From: Pseudomonas moraviensis
GTDB taxonomy: Bacteria > Pseudomonadota > Gammaproteobacteria > Pseudomonadales > Pseudomonadaceae
Direction of reading: 5' to 3'
DNA: 64,000 bases
Assembly: GCF_900105805.1 (NCBI RefSeq)
Contig: NZ_LT629788.1
Coordinates: 5,750,501-5,814,500, forward strand
Shown: positions 15,116-26,808 of the stretch, piece by piece
Layout: every line of letters begins with the position of its first letter
Position numbering within the stretch: the stretch's first letter is position 1
Notes under the pieces: generated by a model
Told to the model about the DNA's origin: nothing
Databases searched by the model: none
What the model saw: only the letters and a program-made list of their open reading frames with translations
Position numbers and translations under genes: made by a program

Positions 15116-16351
15116 TCATACCACTTCTTCAAAATGCCCGTGAACGACATTTCCGGCAGCTAACTGGTCCAGGTAATCCGCGTACCACTGCATCATCGTC
15201 GTACGTTGTTTAACGTAGACCGCTTTGTTGTAAACACCTGCAACTCCATCCTTCACATGCGAAAGTTGGGCCTCGATATGGTTCTCATCAAAACCGTGCT
15301 CGTTGAGTATCGTGCTGGCGATGTGTCGGAATCCGTGGCCAGTTTGTCGACCTTCATAACCGAGGCGACGTAACGCCATTAGGAAGACAGTGTTGGAGCG
15401 TGCTTTGGTTGTGTCGCTGCGGCCTGGGAAAAGTAACTGGTAGCTGCCGGTCAAAACATACAGCTCTTTCAGCAGAGTTACTGCTTGGTGCGGAAGTGGC
15501 ACTAGGTGCTCTCGGCGACGTTTCATTCGCTCCGCCGGGATTGTCCATAGCGCTTTTTTTAAGTCGAATTCTGACCACCGAGCCTCCCGAATTTCGGACG
15601 GACGACATGCCAGCATGGAAAGCAGATGCAGGCCGATACGGATATCCATAGCACTTGGATACGCTCGGATTGCTCGGAGCAGCGGAGGCAGTTCTTCTTG
15701 GGATACATGGGCGTAGTTTTCCGCCGGTTTCGTCTGAAGAAATTTGTGAAGGCCTTCCAACGGATTGTGGGTTGCCCGGCCGGTTACCCTAGCAAGATCG
15801 TATATCTCTCGACACATTCCTCGTACACGGCTGGTCTGCTCAATGATCCCTTTCCGTTCCATCGAGCGAAGAAAGTCCATCCACTCCATCGGAAGGATTT
15901 CGCGATAGGAGCGCGTTCCGAAAACTGGGAAGACGTGAAGCTCTAAAGCGCCAATGGTTCGAACGGCGGTGCCGTTGGTCCAGCCTTTTCGTTTGGACGC
16001 GTACCACTCCCGAGCAAGTTTCTCAAAGGTATTACTGGCGCTTTCCAACTCCGCAGCTTTCCTGGCTCGCATCGTTGCCAAGGGGTTGCTCCCTTCAGCT
16101 GTACTAGCCCGCAGTTCGGTCGCTTTCTGTCGTGCAGCAGATCCAGTAACTGCCGGGTAACTGCCTAGCCCTATCCAGGACCACTTACCGTCAGCCTTCT
16201 TGTATCGAAGCTGCCATGACTTTTTGCCATCGGGCCGCACTCGGAGATACACGTTGTTTCCATCGTGCTCGCGGTACTCCTTGGAATCGGGTTCCAGAGT
16301 CGCTACGACCGTGTCAGCCAGAGGACGACGTTTGATTTCAGTGCGCTTCAT
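15116..16351 (-). CDS. int: P4-type tyrosine integrase (ssrA-specific)
   Basis: 411 residues. An N-terminal arm-binding DUF4102-type domain (about 1-90, with YLRVRPDGKKSWQLRY and IGLGSYPAVT) and a core-binding domain (about 108-195) precede the catalytic domain: Arg250 in ACRPSE, His339-x-x-Arg342 in HGFRH, His365 in LSHV and Tyr374 in GVYNKA. All are present, so the enzyme should be active. It is transcribed away from ssrA and lies 168 bases from the tmRNA 3' end, which is its likely target. Gene, tmRNA and distal att copy together define the island. Confidence 0.95.
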   Translation of the reverse strand: MKRTEIKRRPLADTVVATLEPDSKEYREHDGNNVYLRVRPDGKKSWQLRYKKADGKWSWIGLGSYPAVTGSAARQKATELRASTAEGSNPLATMRARKAAELESASNTFEKLAREWYASKRKGWTNGTAVRTIGALELHVFPVFGTRSYREILPMEWMDFLRSMERKGIIEQTSRVRGMCREIYDLARVTGRATHNPLEGLHKFLQTKPAENYAHVSQEELPPLLRAIRAYPSAMDIRIGLHLLSMLACRPSEIREARWSEFDLKKALWTIPAERMKRRREHLVPLPHQAVTLLKELYVLTGSYQLLFPGRSDTTKARSNTVFLMALRRLGYEGRQTGHGFRHIASTILNEHGFDENHIEAQLSHVKDGVAGVYNKAVYVKQRTTMMQWYADYLDQLAAGNVVHGHFEEVV

Positions 16352-16452
16352 TTCCTTGTACCCATCAGTTTCAATTTACATCCGTGGTACACGGGAGGAT
16401 ACAGCGCATGATGGGATAGGGGTAGACAGGGACGGATAGCCAGAAACAAGAA

Positions 16453-16471
16453 AGCCCGCACAGGGCGGGCT
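16453..16471 (-). terminator. Island-borne terminator now serving tmRNA
   Basis: Stem agcccgc/gcgggct (16453-16459 with 16465-16471, loop acagg), followed on the minus strand by a T-rich tail. It lies about 48 bases beyond the tmRNA 3' end on the island side, and so replaces the terminator that the insertion moved to 321-345. Confidence 0.75.
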
Positions 16472-16518
16472 TCTTGGGGAGTTTCGTAGACTGTCTGAGA
16501 CAGGTCTAGATTGCTATT

Positions 16519-16907
16519 TGGTGGAGCCGGGGGGATTTGAACCCCCGTCCGCCAGTACTCCGCTGTCGGTACTACATGCGTAGCCGTGTCTATTAAGTTA
16601 ACCCTCAGCGACCCGACGGGCAGGGTGCTTTGGGCGAGTTGTGTAAGTTTTAGCCGCTTCGTCCACAACGTACTGCACGGCGATTCTGTTCTATATGACA
16701 ATCATTTCGGGTTTACAGACATCCCCTGATGATTGCTGGACCCGAAGGTACCAGGAGCATTGTCAGCTGCAATTAAGCAGCGAGAGCAACACCGTATTGG
16801 TCGTCATTGGCAACTATAAGTAGTTGCAACAGTGGATTTACGACTTCTGTTACCAAGTCGGCATGCACCTAGAGTTTCGCAACCGGCGTCGAATCCTAAA
16901 CGGCCCC
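16519..16907 (-). ncRNA. ssrA: tmRNA (transfer-messenger RNA)
   Basis: 389 bases. The 5' end begins GGGGCCGTTTAGGATTCGAC and the 3' end forms the alanyl acceptor/T-arm with encoded CCA (16519). The tag frame is at 16773-16811 and encodes ANDDQYGVALAA followed by TAA; charged tRNA-like Ala is added first. tmRNA with SmpB rescues stalled ribosomes and marks the products for proteolysis. The 3' end is intact because the island restored it on integration. Partner gene smpB lies 9.3 kb away at 26207-26689. Confidence 0.97.
16523..16542. repeat. attL: Proximal att site inside the tmRNA 3' end
   Basis: The T-arm/acceptor stretch of ssrA shared with 361-380. It is the integrase-side border of the island. 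Confidence 0.75.
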
Positions 16908-16950
16908 GAACTCATTGCCCGGTGAATCTGATCGGGCAACAAGCGTGCAC

Positions 16951-16979
16951 AGTGTACGTCAATCTGCCGACGAGGCCAA
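16951..16979 (-). promoter_or_regulatory. Putative ssrA promoter
   Basis: On the minus strand TTGGCC (16974-16979), a 17-base spacer and TACACT (16951-16956) fit a sigma-70 promoter. Start would be near 16944, leaving a leader of about 37 bases with a TTGCCCG/CGGGCAA hairpin before the mature end at 16907. That fits RNase P processing of precursor tmRNA. Confidence 0.45.
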
Positions 16980-16993
16980 CCCGCAGGTTGGCC
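16974..16993 (-). terminator. Hairpin after the small periplasmic protein gene
   Basis: 8-bp stem ggccaacc/ggttggcc with loop cgca, 12 bases after the stop of the leftward gene. It lacks a clear T-run and overlaps the -35 of the proposed ssrA promoter. Confidence 0.4.
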
Positions 16994-17005
16994 CGTCAGC
17001 ATGGA

Positions 17006-17284
17006 TCAGTTGTTGGTGCCGGTGGCTTTGCGCAGTTCCACGATGGTTTGCGAGGTTTCCGCGACGCAGTCGTCGATTTTGCCTTCGGCTTTGAGTGCGT
17101 GGGCCCTGCTTACGCTTTTTTCGGCCTGCTGGCTCAATTCCGGGTTCGCCGACAACTGCCCTTTGGCGTTGTTGATCGTCTGGATATTGGCATCGCACAG
17201 ATCGGCAGGCTTGTCTGCGGCGAACGAAGTGGACGCCATCATCGAGGCAGTAACGAACAGACCTAACAGTACAGAACGCTTCAT
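17006..17284 (-). CDS. Small exported protein of unknown function
   Basis: 92 residues. A signal peptide MKRSVLLGLFVTASMMASTS ends at SFA-AD, giving a mature helical protein of about 70 residues with two cysteines (in DLCDANI and DDCVAET) that could form a disulfide in the periplasm. AAGGAGATACAC lies directly before the ATG. Found between ssrA and the lactate operon; no functional link is apparent. Confidence 0.8.
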   Translation of the reverse strand: MKRSVLLGLFVTASMMASTSFAADKPADLCDANIQTINNAKGQLSANPELSQQAEKSVSRAHALKAEGKIDDCVAETSQTIVELRKATGTNN

Positions 17285-17352
17285 GTGTATCTCCTTGAAC
17301 TGAGGGATCCAGGCTTCGCTGACCGCTGCGCGAGCCACCGAATGGAGGAAAA

Positions 17353-17370
17353 GCCCCGATTTGTCGGGGC
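17353..17370 (-). terminator. Terminator of the lactate operon
   Basis: Stem gccccga/tcggggc (17353-17359 with 17364-17370, loop tttg), with TTTT on the minus-strand side, 44 bases after the stop of dld. Confidence 0.75.
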
Positions 17371-17413
17371 CTGTTCTGTGGATTGCCGCTTCGCTCAAGA
17401 GTTCTATTTTTCT

Positions 17414-20220
<2,807 letters not shown>

Positions 20221-20224
<4 letters not shown>

Positions 20225-20892
20225 TGATCCTCCAGAATCAGCACGACCAGATCTTTCGGGCCATGGGCGCCATAGGCGAGGACCTGTTCAATATCGGCGG
20301 TTTTCGACGGGCCGGAGACCAGCAGCGCGTTGGTCGGCATGCCTTGCGCCCATTCGAACTCCTGTTGCACCTGATAGAAGTTGTCGCGGATTTCGCTGGC
20401 CTTGAGCAGGGCGAAATGCACCGGCGGCACCAGGCTCATCAAGCGTGGCTCTTCACGGGTTGGCCAGATAATCAGGCTGCCGGTCGCGGCGATCGCACCG
20501 AGGGTGCCGGTGAGGCTGGCCGGGGTGTCGTTGAACAACTCGGCTTTCCATTCTTCCATCGGCCGGTCGTAGGATTTCAACGCTGGCAGATCGGGATTAT
20601 TCGCCCAGTGCTGTGTGATGCGTTGCCCGTGGGTTGTTGTCGGAGCGATCAGCAGGCTCGGCAACTGGCGGTCGCGCAGCAGTTGCGCCAGTAATCCCGG
20701 CCACTCGGCGCCCGAGGTCAGGTGGATTTCGGTGTGCACCGCTTCCATCAGTTTGCGCAGTTGCGGGATGCGTTGCTCGGCGCTGTAGGTGTAGGGCTGG
20801 GTGACCAGATCGACGTCGAAGGTGTCGGCGATCGGCGTGGTGCCGGTCAGACTTTTCCGCAGCTTGCCGAGGATATTTTGCTTGGCGCTCAT
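20221..20892 (-). CDS. lutC: LutC/LldG family lactate utilisation protein
   Basis: 223 residues, LUD-domain protein. It is the third component of the LutABC (LldEFG) complex that oxidises L-lactate to pyruvate. The C-terminal core ALLVSGPSKTADIEQVLAYG with the end GPKDLVVLILE is diagnostic. It overlaps lutB and dld by 4 bases each, so the operon is translationally coupled. Confidence 0.93.
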
Positions 20893-22346
20893 CGACGCTC
20901 TCCCTGTTTGCCCAGATGCTCGCGGGCCATGTCATGCAACGAACGCGCGGCGGGTTCTGGTGCGCTGTGATTTTGCGTCCACGGGCCGACGTTGCTGGGT
21001 GTCAGCCCGCGCAGACGCGTGGCGAAAAAGACAAAGATTCGGTACAGCGTCGGCGAGCTGTTGAGCCTGGCCCAGGCGTTCCAGATAAAACGCTCCTTGC
21101 GCGAATATTTGCTGCCTTGGCCGCGCATCACCTGATTCGGCGCGTCCGGGGCTTTGACGTTTTCTTCGCGCAGACGCCGCAAGATCGCCGGGATCGGGAT
21201 TTTCACCGGGCAGACTTCACCGCAGGCGCCGCACAGTGAAGACGCGCTCGGGTGGTCCGGAACCTTGGCCAGGCCGACCATGTGTGGGGTGATGATTTTG
21301 CCGATCGGCCCCGGGTAGACCTCGCCATAGGTGTGGCCGCCGACGCGGGTGTACACCGGGCAATGATTCATGCAGGCGCCGCAGCGGATGCAGTTCAGGG
21401 TCTGGCGCAATTCACTGTCGGCGAAAGCCTGGCTGCGACCGTTGTCGAGCAGCACCAGATGCACTTCCTGCGGGCCGTCGAGTTCATGTTCCTTGCGCGG
21501 GCCGGAGATCATGTTGACGTAGGTGGTGATCGGAATGCCCAGCGCCGAGCGCGTCAGCAGTGACAGCAGCGGCACCACGTCGCGCAGGTTTTCCACGACT
21601 TTTTCGATGCCGGTCACGGCGATATGCACCGGCGGCACGGTGGTGGTCATGCGCCCGTTGCCTTCGTTTTCCACCAGCAGCAGGGTGCCGGTTTCGGCCA
21701 CGGCGAAGTTGACGCCGGAGACGCCGATGTCGGCTTCGAAGAATTTCTGCCGCAGGACCCTGCGACCGATCTGAATGAGTTGGTCAACGTCCTTGGTGTA
21801 TTCCACGCCAAGTTTGTCGTGGAACAAGGACGCGACCTGACCGGCATTCTTGTGGATCGCCGGCATAATGATGTGTGAAGGCTTCTCGTGGTCGAGCTGG
21901 ACGATGTACTCCCCCATGTCGGACTCCAGACATTCAATGTCCCGAGCCTCGAGGAAATGGTTCATCTCCATCTCTTCGCTGACCATCGATTTGCCCTTGA
22001 TCACTTGCCGCGCCTCGTGAGCGCGGATGATCGACAGGACGATGCCATTGGCCTCGTCCACCGTTTCCGCCCAGTGCACTGTCACACCGTTGCGGGTCAG
22101 GTTCTGTTCCAGTTGCTCCAGCAGGTCGGGCAACTTGGACAGCGCGCGGGCCTTGATCGAATTGCCCAGTGCGCGCAAGTGTTCTCTTTCGTGGGCATCG
22201 CTGAAAGCCGCTGCCCGCTTGGTCATCAGTGAATCCATGGCAGTGCGGAAGTTGTTCCGCAACTGCTGATCACCCAAGGCGTTGTGCGCCCGGGTGCGAA
22301 AATCTTCTTCTACGGCGACCGTAGGAATAATCGTCGAGGTGCTCAT
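20889..22346 (-). CDS. lutB: LutB/LldF iron-sulfur lactate oxidation protein
   Basis: 485 residues. An N-terminal LUD domain (about 70-300, with TGTLLLVENEGNGR) is followed by two 4Fe-4S sites, CIRCGACMNHCPVY and CGACGEVCPVKIP, and a C-terminal LutB extension. It is the electron-carrying subunit of the LutABC L-lactate dehydrogenase. Four-base overlaps with lutA and lutC. Confidence 0.95.
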   Translation of the reverse strand: MSTSTIIPTVAVEEDFRTRAHNALGDQQLRNNFRTAMDSLMTKRAAAFSDAHEREHLRALGNSIKARALSKLPDLLEQLEQNLTRNGVTVHWAETVDEANGIVLSIIRAHEARQVIKGKSMVSEEMEMNHFLEARDIECLESDMGEYIVQLDHEKPSHIIMPAIHKNAGQVASLFHDKLGVEYTKDVDQLIQIGRRVLRQKFFEADIGVSGVNFAVAETGTLLLVENEGNGRMTTTVPPVHIAVTGIEKVVENLRDVVPLLSLLTRSALGIPITTYVNMISGPRKEHELDGPQEVHLVLLDNGRSQAFADSELRQTLNCIRCGACMNHCPVYTRVGGHTYGEVYPGPIGKIITPHMVGLAKVPDHPSASSLCGACGEVCPVKIPIPAILRRLREENVKAPDAPNQVMRGQGSKYSRKERFIWNAWARLNSSPTLYRIFVFFATRLRGLTPSNVGPWTQNHSAPEPAARSLHDMAREHLGKQGERR

Positions 22347-23167
22347 TGCGCACCTCCGGTTCGCTGCCAGAGGAAGCTCGCTAGATGTTGCCCGCGCAAC
22401 GCTTCCTGCTGTTTCTCCAGCGCGCCGTTGATGTTCATCAAACAGCCGCAGTCGGCACTTAGTACCTTGTGTGCGCCGGAGTCCTTCAGCGCGCGGGTCT
22501 TGTCAGCCACCATCGCGCCGGAAATGTCTGGCATACGGACGCTGAATGTCCCACCAAAGCCACAGCATTCGCTTTCGTGGTCGTGATTGACCCGTTCCAC
22601 ATTGTTCAACTGCGCCAACAACTCGCGGCCGTGCAGGTGGGTGTTCATTTCGCGGCGTGCCGAACACGACGTGTGCAGCGCGACTTTCACCGGTTCGCCG
22701 CTGTCCTTGAGCTGCACCTTGCAGACAAACAGCAGAAACTCGGCCAGTTCATAGGTGCGAGCCGCAAGGGCCTGCACCTGTTTCAACGTCTCCGGCTCGT
22801 CCTTGAACAAGTCGGCGTAATGCTCGCGCAGCATGCCGGCGCAGGAACCCGAGGGCACCACCACCGGATAATCCCCGGCAAACAGCGCCAGTTGCGAGCG
22901 CGCTACGGTCCGCGCCTGCTCGGTGTAACCCGAGGTGTAGGCCGGTTGGCCGCAGCAACTCTGCCCTTGCGGATACTCGACCTGGATGCCTTCGCGCTCC
23001 AGCAGATGGATCGCGTCCATCCCGGCTTCGGGGTAGAACAGGTCAACCACACACGTGCCGAACAGGTAGACCCGCGACGGTATCTCGCTGGGGTATTGCC
23101 GAGGTTCGGGCAGTGGCGGTGCCACGCGGGTCGCGTTCGGCACAGCGTTGTAGAAAAGCTCGCTCAT
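22343..23167 (-). CDS. lutA: LutA/LldE, CCG-domain subunit
   Basis: 274 residues, with two cysteine-rich CCG domains (QSCCGQPAYTSGY and ECCGFGGTFS), as in GlpC and heterodisulfide reductase. First gene of the LutABC complex for L-lactate oxidation. The frame carries an N-terminal extension of about 25 residues relative to the usual LutA core (YLFGTCVVDLFYPEAG). It lies 161 bases after lldP. Confidence 0.93.
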   Translation of the reverse strand: MSELFYNAVPNATRVAPPLPEPRQYPSEIPSRVYLFGTCVVDLFYPEAGMDAIHLLEREGIQVEYPQGQSCCGQPAYTSGYTEQARTVARSQLALFAGDYPVVVPSGSCAGMLREHYADLFKDEPETLKQVQALAARTYELAEFLLFVCKVQLKDSGEPVKVALHTSCSARREMNTHLHGRELLAQLNNVERVNHDHESECCGFGGTFSVRMPDISGAMVADKTRALKDSGAHKVLSADCGCLMNINGALEKQQEALRGQHLASFLWQRTGGAQ

Positions 23168-23328
23168 CAGGCGTGTCTCCGGGTGGGCCCGGTTATCCGT
23201 CTGCTGCGGCTGCCGAATATAAAGCGCGTTGCTTTCAGCAGCCTTACAGACCCGGTGGTGAATTGCTGACGCCGGATCACGGGCCGGCGTCGGTTATTTC
23301 CGTCTTTCTTGTAGGCTTCTTGTAGGTA

Positions 23329-25026
23329 TTAGTGCTGCACCAGCATGCCGGTGAACCAGTAGGCCTGAGCCAGGGTGATCAAACCGACAATCGTTGCAAA
23401 GAATAGGCTGTGCTTGAGGGTGAAGCGGAACAGATCCGATTCCTTGCCGACCAGACCGGTCGCGGCGCAGGCCACGGCGATCGATTGCGGCGAGATCATC
23501 TTGCCGGTCACGCCGCCGCTGGTATTGGCCGCCACCAGCAGGGTGTCGTTGACGCCGATCTGGTGCGCCGTGGTCGCTTGCAACGAACTGAACAGCGCGT
23601 TCGACGACGTATCCGAACCGGTGAGGAACACGCCCAGCCAACCGAGGAACGGCGAGAAGAACGGGAATGCCGCGCCGGTACCGGCCAATACCAGGGCCAT
23701 GGTCGAGGACATGCCGGAGTAGTTGGTGACAAAGGCGAACGCCAGCACCATGCCGATCGACAGGATCGGCCAGCGCAGTTCGTAGAAGGTCTCTTTCAAA
23801 GTGGTCAGACCAGTTCTGAAATCGATCTTCAGTACCAGCATCGAAATCAGCGCGGAGAAGAAAATCGCTGTTCCGGTGGCGGAAATCGGATCAAGTTTGA
23901 ACACCGCTGGAATGGCAGTCGGATTGGCCACGATCGGCGCAGTCTTGATCACCAGTTGATCAAGGTGCGGAATCGCGAAGTTGAATACCCAGCTGTACAT
24001 CGAGCCGCCAGCAGCGAACATCGCTTTGAAAGGCTTCAGCGTCCAGATCGTCACCAGTACGGTGAGGATCAGGAACGGCGACCAGGCCTTGAAAATTTCC
24101 CCGAGGCTGTAGGGCGAAGCCACGGTGGTGCGCTTCTGGCCGAAACCGCCGACGCTGGCGCTGACCACCGAGGCGGACACGGCGCCGACGATGTGCTGGC
24201 CGGCGGCGCGGCGTGGTTGCCAGACCTTGAGGAACAGGGTCAGGGAAATCAGGCTGGCCAGCGCCGAGGTGATGTCCGGCAGTTCCGGGCCGATGAAGTT
24301 CGAAGTGAAGTACTGGGTGATAGCGAAGCTCAAACCTGCCACCAGCGCGGCCGGCCAGGTTTCGCGCACACCGCGCAGGCCGTCCATCATGAACACCAGC
24401 CAGAACGGCACGAACAGCGACAGCAGCGGCAGTTGGCGACCGGTCATGGCGCCGATCTTGAAGGCGTCAATGCCAGTGACCTGACCCGCAACGATGATCG
24501 GAATCCCCAGCGCGCCGAACGCCACCGGCGCGGTGTTGGCGATCAGGCACAGGCCGGCGGCGTACAGCGGATTGAAGCCCAGTCCTACAAGGAGTGCGGC
24601 AGTAATCGCGACCGGCGCGCCGAAACCGGCGGCACCTTCCAGAAATGCGCCGAAGCAGAAACCGATCAGCAGCACCTGCAGGCGCTGGTCATCGGTGATC
24701 GACAGAACCGAGCTGCGGATGACCTCGAACTGACCGCTCTTCACCGTCAGTTTGTAAAGGAATACCGCCGCGACAATGATCCAGGCAATCGGCCACAGAC
24801 CATAAGCGAAGCCATAACCGGCGGCGGCGAACGCCATGTCCACTGGCATCTGGAAAGCGAAAATCGCCACGGCAATCGAAAGCGCAAGGGTGATGCTGCC
24901 GGCCACATGGCCTTTGAGGCGGAACACCGCCAGGGCGAGAAAGAAGAACACGATGGGAATGACGGCCGCGAGTGCGGAAACGCCGAGACTGCCGAGCGGG
25001 CTGTAGAGCTGTTGCCAGGTTTGCAT
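23329..25026 (-). CDS. lldP: L-lactate permease
   Basis: 565 residues, an LctP-family inner-membrane transporter with about 13-14 hydrophobic segments. Conserved stretches include GFCFGAFLEGAAGFGAPVAI and FLTGSDTSSNALFSSLQ, found in lactate/glycolate permeases. It imports lactate with protons. First gene of the leftward operon and directly downstream of the LldR operator. Confidence 0.95.
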   Translation of the reverse strand: MQTWQQLYSPLGSLGVSALAAVIPIVFFFLALAVFRLKGHVAGSITLALSIAVAIFAFQMPVDMAFAAAGYGFAYGLWPIAWIIVAAVFLYKLTVKSGQFEVIRSSVLSITDDQRLQVLLIGFCFGAFLEGAAGFGAPVAITAALLVGLGFNPLYAAGLCLIANTAPVAFGALGIPIIVAGQVTGIDAFKIGAMTGRQLPLLSLFVPFWLVFMMDGLRGVRETWPAALVAGLSFAITQYFTSNFIGPELPDITSALASLISLTLFLKVWQPRRAAGQHIVGAVSASVVSASVGGFGQKRTTVASPYSLGEIFKAWSPFLILTVLVTIWTLKPFKAMFAAGGSMYSWVFNFAIPHLDQLVIKTAPIVANPTAIPAVFKLDPISATGTAIFFSALISMLVLKIDFRTGLTTLKETFYELRWPILSIGMVLAFAFVTNYSGMSSTMALVLAGTGAAFPFFSPFLGWLGVFLTGSDTSSNALFSSLQATTAHQIGVNDTLLVAANTSGGVTGKMISPQSIAVACAATGLVGKESDLFRFTLKHSLFFATIVGLITLAQAYWFTGMLVQH

Positions 25027-25078
25027 AGTGGGGTGGCCCCTAATTGTTGTTGGTCAGGCACTGTCAGCGTATTTGGAT

Positions 25079-25095
25079 AATTGGTAAGACCAATT
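25079..25095. promoter_or_regulatory. LldR-type operator
   Basis: Perfect palindrome AATTGGT-aag-ACCAATT between divergent lldP and lldR. GntR/FCD regulators of the LldR-PdhR group are known to bind TTGGT-N3-ACCAA sites, so this is the likely site at which lactate relieves repression. It lies 53 bases from the lldP start. Confidence 0.8.
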
Positions 25096-25289
25096 TACAA
25101 GCGCTGTTGGCTAGGGTAAAAGCCTTGGCGTAGGTGTGTCAATTTGCCGCCCTGAAACTTTCGTCGAAGATACGGTGCAGGGGGCAACTGATCCGGTTTG
25201 GCGAAGTGGTGTCTGGCAGGTGTCGGCGGCGCGCGGATAGGCCAGAATAGACAGCCCGGCGAGCGGTCGGGATCGTGGAGAAATGAGTT

Positions 25290-26057
25290 ATGGGCTTTGA
25301 TCAGATACGTCAGCGCCGTTTGTCTGACGATATTGTCGAGCGCCTCGAAGGGATGATCCTTGAGGGCACGCTGAAGTCAGGCGAGCGGCTGCCGGCCGAG
25401 CGTACCCTGGCCGAACAATTTGGCGTATCACGCCCGTCGTTGCGCGAGGCGATTCAGAAACTCGCGGCCAAAGGCTTGCTGGTCAGCCGCCAGGGCGGCG
25501 GCAATTATGTGGTGGAAGGGCTTGGTTCGACGTTCAGCGATCCGCTGTTGCAATTGCTTGAAAGCAATCCCGAAGCGCAGCGCGATTTGCTCGAGTTTCG
25601 GCACACCCTGGAGGCGTCGTGCGCTTATTACGCCGCGTTGCGCGCCACCGATGTCGATCGTGAACGACTGACTACTGCGTTCGAAGAGCTGCAGGATTGC
25701 TACTCGCGCCATGAAGAGGTCAGCCGCGCGGAAGAGGGCGCGGCGGATGCGAAATTTCATCTGGCGATTGCCGAAGCCAGCCACAACGCGGTGTTGCTGC
25801 ATACCATTCGTGGTTTGTTCGATCTGCTCAAGCGCAACGTCGTGACCAACATTGGCGGCATGTACAAACAGCGCACGGAAACCCGCGACATGCTGATCTC
25901 GCAGCATCGAGAATTGTATCTGGCGATTATCGAAGGGCGCGCGGAGCAGGCCAGGGAAGTGTCCAGCCGACATATTCTGTATGTGCAGGAAGTGCTGGAA
26001 GAGGTGCGTCAGGAGGTGCAGCGCATGGCTCGGGCGGAGCGGCGCAAGGGGATGTGA
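25290..26057 (+). CDS. lldR: GntR/FCD-family lactate regulator
   Basis: 255 residues. Winged-helix N-terminus (7-75, ERLPAERTLAEQFGVSRPSL and on) and FCD ligand-binding C-terminus (about 95-225) with metal-binding-type residues in DAKFHLAIAEASHN and SQHRELYLAI. Divergent from lldP with a palindromic operator between them. It should repress the lld operon in the absence of lactate. GGAGAAA precedes the ATG. Confidence 0.92.
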   Translation: MGFDQIRQRRLSDDIVERLEGMILEGTLKSGERLPAERTLAEQFGVSRPSLREAIQKLAAKGLLVSRQGGGNYVVEGLGSTFSDPLLQLLESNPEAQRDLLEFRHTLEASCAYYAALRATDVDRERLTTAFEELQDCYSRHEEVSRAEEGAADAKFHLAIAEASHNAVLLHTIRGLFDLLKRNVVTNIGGMYKQRTETRDMLISQHRELYLAIIEGRAEQAREVSSRHILYVQEVLEEVRQEVQRMARAERRKGM

Positions 26058-26070
26058 AGTAGCGCATCAA

Positions 26071-26186
26071 TTGTGGCGAGGGAGCTTGCTCCCGCTCGAC
26101 TGCGCAGCAGGCGCATTCGACTCCCGCGACCCAGAAAAAAGCGAGAGCCGCTGCGCGCCTCAGCGGGAGCAAGCTCCCTCGCCACA
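26071..26186. repeat. REPIN between lldR and smpB
   Basis: A 25-bp perfect inverted repeat (26071-26095 with 26162-26186) of the GTGGCGAGGGAGCTTGCTCC family encloses 66 bases. It is typical of Pseudomonas fluorescens-group REP doublets moved by RAYT transposases. It sits between two convergent genes and may also act as a terminator. Confidence 0.9.
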
Positions 26187-26206
26187 GTTGTGCTTCAGGG
26201 CGAGGA

Positions 26207-26689
26207 CTAGTCTTCCTTGCCCTTGTTGCGCACCGCTCGCTGCAATTCACGACCGGCGTCGCGCTCGCGCTCGGTGTCACGCTTGTCGTATTCCTTCTTG
26301 CCCTTGCCCAGAGCGATCTCGCACTTGACCATGTGCTTGCTCCAGTACCAGGACAGGCAGACGCAGGCGTAACCCTTTTGCTGCACGGCGGCGGCGAGCT
26401 TGTCCAGCTCGCGGCGGTTGAGCAGCAGTTTGCGTGTGCGCACCGGGTCGGCGATGACGTGAGTGCTTGCGGTCATCAGCGGCGTGATGTGGCTGCCGAG
26501 CAACCACGCTTCGCCATCCTTGAGCAGGACATAGCTGTCGACCAGCTGCAACTTGCTCGCCCGCAGACTTTTTACTTCCCAGCCGGCCAGGACCAGACCA
26601 GCCTCGAACTTGTGCTCGATGAAGTAATCGTGTCGCGCCTTTTTGTTCTGCGCGATGGTCCCTGTTGGGTGTTTCTTCTGTTTAGCCAT
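26207..26689 (-). CDS. smpB: SsrA-binding protein
   Basis: 160 residues. N-terminal IAQNKKARHDYFIEHKFEAG, the OB-fold core with LLKDGEAWLLGSHI, and the basic tail KGKKEYDKRDTERERDAGRE that enters the ribosomal decoding site are all present. It binds tmRNA and brings it to stalled ribosomes. Normal length. Confidence 0.97.
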   Translation of the reverse strand: MAKQKKHPTGTIAQNKKARHDYFIEHKFEAGLVLAGWEVKSLRASKLQLVDSYVLLKDGEAWLLGSHITPLMTASTHVIADPVRTRKLLLNRRELDKLAAAVQQKGYACVCLSWYWSKHMVKCEIALGKGKKEYDKRDTERERDAGRELQRAVRNKGKED

Positions 26690-26808
26690 AGGGGCGGCAT
26701 TATATGGAGTTGTTCGGCTGTCGGCTACGGTGTTGCTGCGTGCTTGAGCAGGTTGAGTGAATCCCGGACAATGCGGCCTCTTTTTCTAACGCTTGGGCGT
26801 GATAAACG

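Larger units (their letters stand above)
361..16542. mobile_element. P4-like satellite / integrative island in ssrA
   Basis: The island is bounded by a direct repeat of the tmRNA 3' end: 361-380 matches 16523-16542 at 17 of 20 positions. An integrase gene sits next to the intact tmRNA. Contents fit the P4-satellite plan: integrase, AlpA regulator, Ash/CI-like leader, DUF927 primase-helicase and iteron arrays, plus a separate cargo block at the far end. GGGATA-type repeats lie just inside both ends (about 430-480 and 16390-16440) and may be arm sites for the integrase. No capsid, terminase or capsid-sizing gene was recognised. Length between repeats is 16162 bp. Confidence 0.85.

Noticed and set aside
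14832..15119. 95-residue frame between integrase and the 279-aa gene
   Set aside because: Translation of the right iteron array (VTGVTHVTT); no start signal.
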